This document shows positions 7,241 to 14,727 of a stretch of 23,154 nucleotides of DNA, one piece after another. Under the pieces are notes generated by a model. The model was not told where the DNA came from, made no database searches, and worked only from the letters and a program-made list of their open reading frames with translations. The DNA lies in assembly GCA_031363055.1 (NCBI GenBank), contig JANLTP010000268.1:1-23154 (forward strand), given 5' to 3'. The position numbers and the translations under genes are program-made. This stretch comes from JANLTP01 sp031363055 (GTDB taxonomy: Bacteria; Pseudomonadota; Gammaproteobacteria; Burkholderiales; Burkholderiaceae_E). Each line of letters starts with the position of its first letter. The stretch's first letter is position 1.

Positions 7241-7533
7241 TCTCGAAAGCGTGCCAACGCGAGCGAAACTGAACATCGTTGAGTCAGGGCGACCTGTTAT
7301 ACCCCCGATCGCCCCGACCTCCCATGCGTTACCGAAGGCGGCACACTTTGATCAGAAGAAATTCTCAAATCGACAGTGAAACAGCGTGGCGCACAATAAC
7401 TATTAGCGCAATATAACTGTCGTACGTCTCTCTAACAGCTCAGTCAATACGGGCCACTACGCGTATGTAGGCACACACTTTATAAGATGTGCGACAACTC
7501 CATGATACAAACTGATCAGGACAATAAGATTGC

Positions 7534-9168
7534 TCAGTCCTGCGCCAGAATCCAGTGCGCGGCTCGTTCCGCAATCATCAACGTTGGTGAATTCGTATTT
7601 CCGGATGTGATTGTCGGCATGACACTCGCATCAGCAATCCGCAGGCCGCGAATCCCATGGCACTTCAACTGCGAATCCACCACGGCACCCGGATCACCGC
7701 TAGGACCCATCTTGCAGGTACCGACCGGATGAAATATGGTGGTGCCGATGCGCCCGGCAGCCGCCGACAGCTCATCATCCGACTGAAACTGATCGCCCGG
7801 CAAAAACTCCTGAGGCTGGTAGCGAGCCAAAGCTCGAGACGCGACGATCTGCCTCGTCAGACGTATCGCACGGGAAGCCGTCGCCCGATCGATATCCGTC
7901 GACAGGTAATTGGGAGCGATCCTCGGCGCAGCAAACGCATCCGGCGAAGCCACAGTGATCGAGCCTCGCGAGGTTGGGCGCAAATGGCAAACCGACGCCG
8001 TGAAGGCCGCAAAAGAATGCAGCGGCTCACCAAATTTGTCCAGCGACAGGGGCTGCACATGGTACTCAAGATCCGGATAGTTCAGAGCCGGATCGCTACG
8101 GGCAAAGGCTCCAAGCTGACTCGGCGCCATGGTTAATGGCCCGCGCCTTGAAACCGCGTACTGAACGCCCATCCAGGCCTTCTGAAACACACTCTGGATC
8201 TGCACATTCAGCGTCTTGACGCCGCTGACCTTATAAATCATTCGCAGTTGCAGATGGTCCTGCAGATTGGCACCCACACCTGGCAAATCCACCGTCGGCT
8301 GAACGCCCACCGAGTGAAGCGCGGAGGCGGCCCCGATGCCCGAATGCTGAAGAATCGCTGGCGTGTGCACGGCGCCCGCCGCCATAATCACCTCGCGCGC
8401 GCAATCGACCGACATCGCTGCAGATGAAACGCCATTACGAATCACATAATCAACACCTTCGACACGCCGGGAACCGTCAGCGCGCAAACGAACCCGCGTC
8501 ACGTGCGCATGCGTAACCACCTTCAGGTTCGGGCGACCCAGCGCCGGCCGCAAAAATGCCTTGGCAGCATTCCACCGCACACCGGCCCTCTGATTGACTT
8601 CAAAGTAACCGCAACCGAAATTATTCCCGCGGTTAAAGTCATCTGAATTCGGGATGCCCGACTCTGCCGCAGCCGCCCGAAAGGCATCCAGAATCTCCCA
8701 ACTGATCCGTGGCTTCTCAATCCGCCATTCTCCGCCGTGGCCATGCATCGCATCCGTGCCGCCGGCGTCCAGTTTGTGATAATCCTCATGCTGAATAAAG
8801 TACGGCAGCACCTCGTCCCAAGACCAGCCCGAATTACCGAGCTCGGACCAGGCATCGTAGTCGCCGCGCTGCCCGCGCATATAAATCATGCCGTTGATCG
8901 ACGAGCAGCCCCCAAACACCTTGCCTCTAGGATAACGAATCGAGCGGCCGTCCAATCCCGCCTCGGGTTCGGTGCTGTACAGCCAATCGGTTCGAGGATT
9001 ACCGATGCAATACAGATAACCCACGGGAATGTGAATCCAGATGTAGTTATCTTCGCCGCCGGCTTCCAAAAGCAACACGCTCTTGCGCCGGTCAGCAGAC
9101 AGCCGATTGGCCAACAAACACCCTGCCGTCCCGGCACCGACAATAATGTAATCAAACTGTTGGTTCAC
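7534..9168 (-). CDS. GMC-family FAD-dependent oxidoreductase (choline/alcohol dehydrogenase-like)
   Basis: GMC enzymes oxidise primary alcohols such as choline, glucose or 3-hydroxypropionate with FAD. The 544-aa protein starts with the FAD-binding Rossmann fold YIIVGAGTAGCLLANRLS (glycines 11, 13 and 16) and contains the GMC signature GKVFGGCSSINGMIYMRGQRGDYDAW. It ends with the second signature region IFHPVGTCKMG and SGNTNSPTLMIAERAA, which carry the catalytic His and the second His/Asn. The start is GTG (9168), 12 bp after the gabD stop, without a good ribosome binding site, so coupling to gabD translation is likely. The substrate cannot be read from sequence. Linkage to mmsA and gabD makes an alcohol whose aldehyde feeds those enzymes plausible, for example 3-hydroxypropionate. 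No twin-arginine or Sec signal is visible, so it is probably cytoplasmic. Confidence 0.9.
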   Translation of the reverse strand: MNQQFDYIIVGAGTAGCLLANRLSADRRKSVLLLEAGGEDNYIWIHIPVGYLYCIGNPRTDWLYSTEPEAGLDGRSIRYPRGKVFGGCSSINGMIYMRGQRGDYDAWSELGNSGWSWDEVLPYFIQHEDYHKLDAGGTDAMHGHGGEWRIEKPRISWEILDAFRAAAAESGIPNSDDFNRGNNFGCGYFEVNQRAGVRWNAAKAFLRPALGRPNLKVVTHAHVTRVRLRADGSRRVEGVDYVIRNGVSSAAMSVDCAREVIMAAGAVHTPAILQHSGIGAASALHSVGVQPTVDLPGVGANLQDHLQLRMIYKVSGVKTLNVQIQSVFQKAWMGVQYAVSRRGPLTMAPSQLGAFARSDPALNYPDLEYHVQPLSLDKFGEPLHSFAAFTASVCHLRPTSRGSITVASPDAFAAPRIAPNYLSTDIDRATASRAIRLTRQIVASRALARYQPQEFLPGDQFQSDDELSAAAGRIGTTIFHPVGTCKMGPSGDPGAVVDSQLKCHGIRGLRIADASVMPTITSGNTNSPTLMIAERAAHWILAQD

Positions 9169-9180
9169 GACTGAATTACT

Positions 9181-10650
9181 TTATTGAATTCCACCCAGGC
9201 ACACGTACTTGACCTCAAGATATTCGTCTATGCCGTACTTCGAGCCTTCGCGCCCCAGCCCTGATTGTTTGACCCCACCGAACGGCGTCGCCTCGTTGGC
9301 GATCACGCCAGCATTGACGCCAATGAGGCCACTCTCCAGCGCTTCAGCGACTCGAAAAATGCGCCCGATATCGCGAGAATAAAAATACGCGGCCAACCCG
9401 AACTCCGAATCATTGGCCATCGCAATCGCCTGCGCCTCGGTGTCAAAGCGAAACAAGGGCGCCACCGGACCAAATGTTTCCTCACGCGCGACCAACATCT
9501 CGCTCGTCACCTCCGTCAGCACCGTCGGCTGAAAGAACAACGCACCACGCTCGTGCCGCTTGCCGCCCAAGATCACCTTGGCCCCATGCGCCAGCGCGTC
9601 AGCAACATGCCGCTCCACCTTGCTGATGGCCGAGGGCTCAATCAACGGCCCAATGACCACACCGGCCTCAATCCCGGCACCCACTTTCATCTGACCGACT
9701 TTAGCCGCAAACTTACGCGCGAACTCGTCGTATACCCCTTGCTGAACATAAATTCGATTGGCGCACACACAGGTTTGCCCGGCATTACGGAATTTGCTGG
9801 CAATCGCACCCTCCACTGCGGCATCGATGTCAGCGTCATCAAACACAATAAACGGCGCGTTGCCACCAAGCTCCAGCGACAATTTCTTGACCGTATCGGC
9901 CGACTGTCGCAAGAGAATCCGACCAACCTCGGTAGACCCGGTAAAGGAAACTTTCCGAACCACCGGATTGCTGCACATCTCCAGACCAATCTCGGGTGAC
10001 TTGTCGCCATCACCCACCACAATGTTGATCACACCCGGCGGCACGCCCGCCAACTCGGCCAGCGCCACTGCCGCCAACGCAGTCAGCGGTGTCGCTTCGG
10101 CAGGCTTGATTACAAACGTACAGCCGACCGCCAGCCCGGGCGCCACCTTGCGCGTAATCATCGCCAAAGGAAAATTCCAGGGCGTAATGGCCGCACACAC
10201 TCCAATCGGCTGCTTGATCGTCAACAAGCGCCGGTCATTGGCAACCGTGGGGATCCAATCACCGTAGGCGCGCTTCCCTTCCTCGGCAAACCACTCGACA
10301 AAAGATGCGCCATAAATCACCTCACCACGCGCTTCAGCCAGCGGCTTGCCCTGTTCGGTGGTCATGAGCAGCGCAATGTCATCTGCATGCGCAATCAGCA
10401 GATCATTCCATTTGCGCAAGATAGCCGCGCGCTCCTTCGCCGTCTTGGCCTTCCAGGCGGGTAGAGCGCGCGCTGCTGCCGAAATCGCGCGCTTGGTTTC
10501 GACCACCCCCATATCGGCTACTTCGACAACGGTCTGGCCATTCGACGGATCGGTTACCTTGAACATCTTGCCGGAATCGGCCGCAACCCACTGACCGTCG
10601 ATATAGCCTTTGTTCCGGAGCAATTGCATGTCTTTTAACTGCAGCGTCAT
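9181..10650 (-). CDS. gabD: NAD(P)-dependent succinate-semialdehyde dehydrogenase-type ALDH
   Basis: Members of this ALDH group oxidise succinate or glutarate semialdehyde to the acid. The 489-aa length fits. Visible elements are the cofactor-binding GVCAAITPWNFPLAMITRK (150-168), Lys182 in VIKPAE, FTGSTEVG at 237-244, the general base Glu260 in LELGG and the nucleophile Cys294 in GQTCVCANR. The closing ETFGPV and PFGGVKQSGLGREG are typical of GabD. The start at 10650 follows GAGAGAGGA with good spacing, inside a threefold 20-bp repeat that also holds two upstream mini-ORFs. It lies between mmsA (71 bp upstream) and the GMC gene (12 bp downstream). The exact aldehyde is uncertain: in this context malonate semialdehyde or another omega-oxo acid is as possible as succinate semialdehyde. 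Confidence 0.88.
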   Translation of the reverse strand: MTLQLKDMQLLRNKGYIDGQWVAADSGKMFKVTDPSNGQTVVEVADMGVVETKRAISAAARALPAWKAKTAKERAAILRKWNDLLIAHADDIALLMTTEQGKPLAEARGEVIYGASFVEWFAEEGKRAYGDWIPTVANDRRLLTIKQPIGVCAAITPWNFPLAMITRKVAPGLAVGCTFVIKPAEATPLTALAAVALAELAGVPPGVINIVVGDGDKSPEIGLEMCSNPVVRKVSFTGSTEVGRILLRQSADTVKKLSLELGGNAPFIVFDDADIDAAVEGAIASKFRNAGQTCVCANRIYVQQGVYDEFARKFAAKVGQMKVGAGIEAGVVIGPLIEPSAISKVERHVADALAHGAKVILGGKRHERGALFFQPTVLTEVTSEMLVAREETFGPVAPLFRFDTEAQAIAMANDSEFGLAAYFYSRDIGRIFRVAEALESGLIGVNAGVIANEATPFGGVKQSGLGREGSKYGIDEYLEVKYVCLGGIQ

Positions 10651-10670
10651 GATTCAGTCCTCTCTCTCAC
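10647..10670 (-). CDS. Candidate 7-codon upstream ORF 2 coupled to gabD
   Basis: GTG start at 10668-10670, preceded by AAGAGGA, encodes a 7-residue peptide of sequence (f)MRERTES. It ends in TGA that overlaps the gabD start as ATGA. It could couple or tune gabD translation. Whether it is translated is unknown. Confidence 0.35.
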   Translation of the reverse strand: MRERTES

Positions 10671-10707
10671 GATTCGATCCTCTTTCTCATGATTCAGTCC
10701 CTTCTCC
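10648..10707. repeat. Three 20-bp tandem repeats, each with a ribosome binding site and start codon
   Basis: Units at 10648-10667, 10668-10687 and 10688-10707 are near-identical; the top strand starts CATGATTCAGTCC or CACGATTCGATCC followed by a pyrimidine run. On the coding (minus) strand each unit reads purine-rich Shine-Dalgarno, then GGA(C/T)(T/C)GAATC, then ATG, GTG or ATG. The last start is that of gabD. Confidence 0.9.
10667..10690 (-). CDS. Candidate 7-codon upstream ORF 1
   Basis: ATG at 10688-10690 after GGAGAAGGGA encodes MRKRIES and stops with a TGA that overlaps the GTG of the next mini-ORF (GTGA). A longer alternative begins at the ATG at 10707-10709 and runs 20 codons in the frame of mini-ORF 2, ending at the same stop. 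Expression is unproven. Confidence 0.35.
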   Translation of the reverse strand: MRKRIES

Positions 10708-10721
10708 ATTGATCAACCGTC

Positions 10722-12275
10722 TTACTTCATCGTAGGCATGACAAACTCCGCGCCGGCGCGAATACCTGCAGGCCAGCGCTGCGTGACCGCCTTGTAGCGC
10801 GTGTAAAAACGAACGCCTTCAGGCCCATGGATATGATGATCACCAAACAGCGACGACTTCCAGCCGCCAAAGGAGTGGAACGCCATTGGCACCGGAATCG
10901 GCACGTTAACACCGACCATCCCGACCTGCACCCGGTTCACGAATTCGCGGGCGGCATCGCCATCGCGCGTGAAGATCGCGGCACCATTGCCAAACTCGTG
11001 ATCATTGACCAGCTTGAGCGCCTCTTCAAAATCACGGGCACGAACAACAGACAATACCGGCCCAAAAATTTCCTCGTTGTAGATTTTCATGCCGGGCTTG
11101 ACATGATCAAACAGGCAACCGCCTACGAAGAATCCGTCGCTACCGCCACCCTCCGCTTTCTGCTCACGGCCATCGACGACGAGGCCGGCACCTTCCTCGA
11201 TGCCGCTGGCCACATAAGCACGGACCCGATCGAACGCAGCACGATTCACCAACGGACCCATCTCGGCCGCTTTGTCCATGCCATCCGCCATCCTGATCTC
11301 CGGAACCCGCTCGGCCAGTCTTGCCACCAGGGCATCGCCAATCGCCCCGATTGCGACGGCAACCGACACAGCCATACATCGCTCGCCAGCCGATCCGTAA
11401 GCGGCACCAATCAAGGCATCCACGGCCTGCTCAAGGTCGGCATCCGGCATGACGACCATGTGGTTTTTCGCGCCACCCAGGGCCTGCACTCTTTTGCCAT
11501 GACGACCCGCAGTCTCGTGGATGTAACGCGCTATCGGCGTCGAACCGACAAAACTGACCGCGTCCACCAGCGGATGACTCAGCAGGCCGTCGACCGCCGA
11601 TTTGTCCCCTTGAATGACGTTGAACACACCGTCAGGCAAGCCAGCCTCCTGCAGCAAGCGCGCCATGATCAGCGATGCCGACGGATCACGCTCCGAAGGC
11701 TTGAGGACAAAGGTATTGCCGCACGCAATCGCCACGGGGTACATCCACATCGGCACCATGACCGGAAAATTAAAAGGTGTAATTCCGACACAGACACCGA
11801 CCGGCTGGCGCGTGGTGAACATGTCGATGCCGGTGCCCACCTGCTCGGAATACTCACCCTTTAGCAACTGTGGAATGCCGCAGGCGAACTCGACCACTTC
11901 CATGCCGCGCGTCACTTCGCCATGAGCATCGCTCAACACCTTGCCATGCTCAAGCGTAATCGCCCGGGCAAGCTCGTCCGCATGCCGCTCGATCAGCTCC
12001 TTGAACTTGAACATGACCCGTGCACGCCGCAAGGGCGGCGTTGCGGACCAAGCAGGCAAGGCGTTGGCGGCTGCCTGAACGGCCGCATCAACGGTCGCAG
12101 CATCGGCAAACATGACCTCGCGCGCGACCAACCCGGTGGCCGGATTAAAGACCTCAGCGCTGCGTGTCTGAGCATCGCCGCCCGGCAACACAAGCTGGTT
12201 GTTGATCCAATGACCTACCCGGGTACCGAGCGCGGCGACCGCCTCGGAGGTCTGCGCCAATTGAAAACTGCCCAC
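10722..12275 (-). CDS. mmsA: CoA-acylating (methyl)malonate-semialdehyde dehydrogenase
   Basis: MmsA converts malonate semialdehyde or methylmalonate semialdehyde with CoA and NAD+ to acetyl-CoA or propionyl-CoA plus CO2. It acts in valine, myo-inositol, beta-alanine and 3-hydroxypropionate breakdown. The 517-aa protein has VGITPFNFPVMVPMWMYP at 163-180, FVLKPSERDPSAS at 189-201 and catalytic Cys300 in GSAGERCMA. The usual ALDH general base is missing (QALGGAKNHMVV at 264-275), a hallmark of this CoA-dependent subfamily. The start is GTG at 12275 with GGGAGAAG six bases or so upstream, in line with the N-terminal VGHWINNQ of the family. It is first in a run mmsA-gabD-GMC and divergent to an amidohydrolase gene. 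A TAATAT -10-like element lies at 12291-12296 on its strand. Confidence 0.93.
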   Translation of the reverse strand: MGSFQLAQTSEAVAALGTRVGHWINNQLVLPGGDAQTRSAEVFNPATGLVAREVMFADAATVDAAVQAAANALPAWSATPPLRRARVMFKFKELIERHADELARAITLEHGKVLSDAHGEVTRGMEVVEFACGIPQLLKGEYSEQVGTGIDMFTTRQPVGVCVGITPFNFPVMVPMWMYPVAIACGNTFVLKPSERDPSASLIMARLLQEAGLPDGVFNVIQGDKSAVDGLLSHPLVDAVSFVGSTPIARYIHETAGRHGKRVQALGGAKNHMVVMPDADLEQAVDALIGAAYGSAGERCMAVSVAVAIGAIGDALVARLAERVPEIRMADGMDKAAEMGPLVNRAAFDRVRAYVASGIEEGAGLVVDGREQKAEGGGSDGFFVGGCLFDHVKPGMKIYNEEIFGPVLSVVRARDFEEALKLVNDHEFGNGAAIFTRDGDAAREFVNRVQVGMVGVNVPIPVPMAFHSFGGWKSSLFGDHHIHGPEGVRFYTRYKAVTQRWPAGIRAGAEFVMPTMK

Positions 12276-12318
12276 TTGCTTCTCCCGAAAATATTAGGTT
12301 CAATCCTGCCACCACGGC

Positions 12319-12334
12319 GTTCAGCCGGCTGAAC
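12319..12334. promoter_or_regulatory. Perfect 16-bp palindrome in the mmsA/amidohydrolase divergent promoter region
   Basis: GTTCAGCCGGCTGAAC is fully self-complementary and lies about 45 bp upstream of mmsA and 127 bp upstream of the amidohydrolase start. It is just upstream of where a -35 box for mmsA would fall relative to the TAATAT at 12291-12296. Position and symmetry suggest an operator for a dimeric regulator shared by both transcription units. The regulator is not in the window. Confidence 0.5.
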
Positions 12335-12379
12335 TTCAGCTTGCCAAATTTCAGCTTACCAAACGTCAGCTTACCAAAC
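12335..12379. repeat. Three 15-bp tandem repeats beside the palindrome
   Basis: Copies at 12335-12349, 12350-12364 and 12365-12379 share TCAGCTT(G/A)CCAAA, and a degenerate fourth start follows at 12380. They directly abut the palindrome at 12319-12334. They are non-coding in any credible gene and may be spaced protein-binding sites or a slippage-prone tract. Confidence 0.85.
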
Positions 12380-12402
12380 GCCAGTTCACTGAGCCAACTC
12401 AC

Positions 12403-12408
12403 TATAGT
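12403..12408 (+). promoter_or_regulatory. Possible -10 element for the amidohydrolase-pdxA unit
   Basis: TATAGT lies 53 bp upstream of the chosen ATG. No matching -35 hexamer stands at the right distance, so an activator-dependent promoter or a chance match are both possible. Confidence 0.3.
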
Positions 12409-12460
12409 AGGCGAGTGTAGTGCATACAAGTGCATCCGCAACAGCAGAAGGAAACCCTCG

Positions 12461-13738
12461 ATGACAACCCCCAAGCGCAACCCACTTCCGATCCCCCAGC
12501 CGATCGGAATCAATGGCCAGCGTCTCTGGGACAGTCTGATGAGCCTCGCTCGCATCGGCGCAACCGCCAAGGGCGGCGTCAAGCGATTGACCTTGACCGA
12601 GTTCGATCGCCAAGGGCGAGATCTGGTGGTCGCCTGGCTCACCGAGGCCGGCTGCGAAATCAGCATCGACGATATCGGCAATGTCTATGCCTTGCGCAAA
12701 GCCATGGCTCGGCATCCCGATGCCGACGCCGTCGCCGTCGGCAGCCATGTCGATACTCAGCCCTCGGGTGGCCGGTTTGATGGCGCCTATGGTGTGCTGG
12801 CCGGCGTCGAAGTCATCCGTGCCCTCAACGACGCCGGTGTTCGTACTGATAAGCCGGTGGCGGTGGTCATCTGGACCAACGAGGAGGGCTCACGGTTCAC
12901 ACCGGTCATGATGGGTTCGGGCGTTTACGCGAACGCGTTTGACGCCGCCTTTTGTCTGGCCCAGAAGGACCGCGAGGGCACCAGCGTCAGCGAAGCACTG
13001 CACGGCATCGGCTACCTCGGTGAAGCGCCGCGACCACGGTTTTCAGCCTATTTTGAGCCGCACATTGAACAGGGGCCGGTGCTTGAACGCGAGGCCTGCA
13101 CCATCGGTGCGGTCGAAGGTGCGCTCGGTCAGCGCTGGTTTGATGTCGTGGTCACCGGCCAAGATGCCCACGCCGGGCCGACACCGATCGAAATGCGCCG
13201 TGACGCCTTGCTGGCCGCCGCTCAATTGGTGGTCGAGGTTCGTCGCATCGCGCACTCCGCACCGCACTATGCGCGTGGCACCGTCGGTCAAATGCACGTA
13301 TATCCGAATTCACGAAACGTCATTCCGGGACGAGTCGAATTTAGCGTCGACTTTCGCAACGCCGACGACGAGACCTTGAACGCCATGGTCACCGAGCTGC
13401 ATGACTGCGCCCGCCGAATCGGCCAGACCGATGCGCTCGACATCGACATCAAGCAGGTGGTGTATTTCCCGCCGTGCGCGTTCGACCCCAGTCTGGTTGC
13501 AAACATCGAAGCCTTCGCGCAGCAGCGCGGCTTGCGAACCCGCCGGCTGGCCTCCGGCGCCGGTCATGACGCGGTCTATCTGGCGCGCACCTGTCCGAGC
13601 GCCATGATCTTCGTGCCTTGCGAAGGTGGCATCAGCCACAATGAAATCGAGAATGCCCAGCCGTTTGATCTCGAGGCTGGCTGTAATGTCTTGCTCGACT
13701 GCGTGCTTGCGCAAGCGGGCGGCGGTTCAGCCACATGA
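12461..13738 (+). CDS. M20-type Zn-dependent amidohydrolase (N-carbamoyl-amino acid hydrolase / beta-ureidopropionase / allantoate amidohydrolase family)
   Basis: Family members remove a carbamoyl or ureido group: N-carbamoyl-L-amino acid hydrolase, beta-ureidopropionase, or allantoate amidohydrolase. I chose ATG 12461 (425 aa) because AGAAGGA stands 8-14 bases upstream; the longer frame from 12341 begins inside the 15-bp repeats. Metal ligands are visible: His96 in GSHVDTQPSGGRFDG, bridging Asp107, Glu141/142 in WTNEEGSRF, and the His of SGAGHDAVY near the C-terminus. The substrate/dimer motif HIEQGPVLE starts at His201, and the dimerisation domain includes GQDAHAGPTP. The stop overlaps pdxA as ATGA. 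Divergence from mmsA favours beta-ureidopropionase (beta-alanine release), but no dihydropyrimidinase or dihydropyrimidine dehydrogenase lies nearby, so the substrate remains open. Confidence 0.9.
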   Translation: MTTPKRNPLPIPQPIGINGQRLWDSLMSLARIGATAKGGVKRLTLTEFDRQGRDLVVAWLTEAGCEISIDDIGNVYALRKAMARHPDADAVAVGSHVDTQPSGGRFDGAYGVLAGVEVIRALNDAGVRTDKPVAVVIWTNEEGSRFTPVMMGSGVYANAFDAAFCLAQKDREGTSVSEALHGIGYLGEAPRPRFSAYFEPHIEQGPVLEREACTIGAVEGALGQRWFDVVVTGQDAHAGPTPIEMRRDALLAAAQLVVEVRRIAHSAPHYARGTVGQMHVYPNSRNVIPGRVEFSVDFRNADDETLNAMVTELHDCARRIGQTDALDIDIKQVVYFPPCAFDPSLVANIEAFAQQRGLRTRRLASGAGHDAVYLARTCPSAMIFVPCEGGISHNEIENAQPFDLEAGCNVLLDCVLAQAGGGSAT

Positions 13739-14727
13739 TCGCGATCTCGATGGGCGATCCCTGCGGCATCGGCCCGGAGGTCACCCTCAAGGCGCTCGCC
13801 AATCCTTATTATGCGCAGCAGGCTATCGTGGTCGGCGATACGACGCGACTTCAGTCCGAAGCGCATCGTCTGCAACTACCGATGCCGCCTCACATCGAGT
13901 CCGTTGGCACATCCCTGGAAGGCCAGACCTCCGACCTGAAATACGGTCAGATCAACGCTCGCGCAGGGGCGGCGTCCTTTCAATATGTTGAACGCGCGAT
14001 CAGGCTCGCCCAGGCCGGTACGGTTCAGGCCGTGGTGACCGCACCGATCGCCAAGGCCGCCTGGCATGCGGCCGGTCACCAGGACTTTCCCGGCCACACC
14101 GAATTGCTGGCCGCTCGCAGCGGCAACGTGCCGGTACGCATGATGCTGGCCAATACCGAGCTGCGAGTCGTTCTGGTCAGCATCCATCTGGCGCTTCGCG
14201 ACGCGCTGGCGGCATTGTCGATTCCGCGAATTATCGAAACCATCGAGTTGACAGCGCGGTCATTGCAGCGCGCCGGTTTGAGTCAACCCCGGATCGCAGT
14301 CGCCGGCGTCAATCCGCATGCCGGCGAGGGCGGTTTATTCGGTCGCGAAGAAATCGAGATCATCGAGCCGGCCGTAGGCCGCGCCAAGGCGCTCGGTATC
14401 AACGCCATCGGCCCACTGGCGCCGGACACGGTGTTCATGCGAGCGCGCGGCTTTCGCGAGTTTGATGCCGTCATCGCGATGTACCACGACCAGGGTCTGA
14501 TTCCGGTCAAGTACATGGGGATTGATGACGGCGTCAACATCACCATCGGCCTGCCATTCGTGCGAACCAGCCCGGATCACGGTACTGCGTTTGACATTGC
14601 GGGCAAGCCCGGTCCGGACGGTCGGGGGTTGGCCGATGCACGCAGTATGAGCGCAGCCATCGAGCAGGCCCTGCGCGCTGTCGCTGCCACGCTCAAGCGG
14701 CCAGCCGCACCTCAAGCTGGCGCTTGA
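13735..14727 (+). CDS. pdxA: PdxA-family 4-hydroxythreonine-4-phosphate dehydrogenase (or PdxA2-like)
   Basis: PdxA oxidises 4-phosphohydroxy-L-threonine with NAD in pyridoxal phosphate synthesis; PdxA2-type relatives act on 4-phospho-D-threonate or D-erythronate in catabolism. The 330-aa protein has ISMGDPCGIGPEV at the N-terminus, GHTELLA at 120, and the three metal-binding histidines: His151 (SIHLAL), His195 (NPHAGEGG) and His251 (MYHDQG). The substrate loop GVNITIGLPFVRTSPDHGTAFDIAGK is intact. It overlaps the amidohydrolase by 4 bp, which is unusual for biosynthetic pdxA (usually beside surA/ksgA), so a catabolic paralogue is possible. Its last 35 bp overlap the end of pckG on the opposite strand. 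Confidence 0.9.
   Translation: MIAISMGDPCGIGPEVTLKALANPYYAQQAIVVGDTTRLQSEAHRLQLPMPPHIESVGTSLEGQTSDLKYGQINARAGAASFQYVERAIRLAQAGTVQAVVTAPIAKAAWHAAGHQDFPGHTELLAARSGNVPVRMMLANTELRVVLVSIHLALRDALAALSIPRIIETIELTARSLQRAGLSQPRIAVAGVNPHAGEGGLFGREEIEIIEPAVGRAKALGINAIGPLAPDTVFMRARGFREFDAVIAMYHDQGLIPVKYMGIDDGVNITIGLPFVRTSPDHGTAFDIAGKPGPDGRGLADARSMSAAIEQALRAVAATLKRPAAPQAGA

Larger units (their letters stand above)
6492..7533. other. Gene-free block with parS sites and repeats upstream of mnmG
   Basis: About 1 kb between the mnmG start and the GMC oxidoreductase stop has no credible coding region. The longest frame (6857-7141) is mainly generated by repeats. The block should hold the mnmG promoter. It contains two parS sites, a 7-bp tandem array, a 16-bp palindrome, a 13-bp direct repeat and a hairpin. 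I looked for DnaA boxes (TTATNCACA and complement) and found only imperfect matches such as TGTGCATAT near 6990, so an oriC call is not supported. Confidence 0.6.

Noticed and set aside
7450..7500. Intrinsic terminator after the GMC gene
   Set aside because: Only a 5-bp GCACA/TGTGC pairing around TTTATAA is present on either strand, with no T-run after a stable stem.
6492..7533. Chromosomal replication origin (oriC)
   Set aside because: The parS sites and mnmG context suggest origin proximity, but no cluster of TTATNCACA boxes or clear AT-rich unwinding element was found, and dnaA/rpmH are absent.
9265..9999. 244-codon plus-strand frame opposite gabD
   Set aside because: It is the antisense shadow of a clear aldehyde dehydrogenase; no domain, no ribosome binding site and His/Arg-rich composition typical of antisense frames.
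10827..11864. 345-codon plus-strand frame opposite mmsA
   Set aside because: Long open antisense frames are common opposite GC-rich genes; the minus-strand product has intact catalytic motifs and the antisense product has none.
12341..12460. Upstream ATG of the amidohydrolase frame
   Set aside because: These codons lie in the 15-bp repeats and have no ribosome binding site; AGAAGGA points to the ATG at 12461.
12154..12681. 175-codon minus-strand frame crossing the divergent region with FGKL repeats
   Set aside because: It overlaps both mmsA and the amidohydrolase out of frame, and its repeats are just the translation of the 15-bp tandem DNA repeat.
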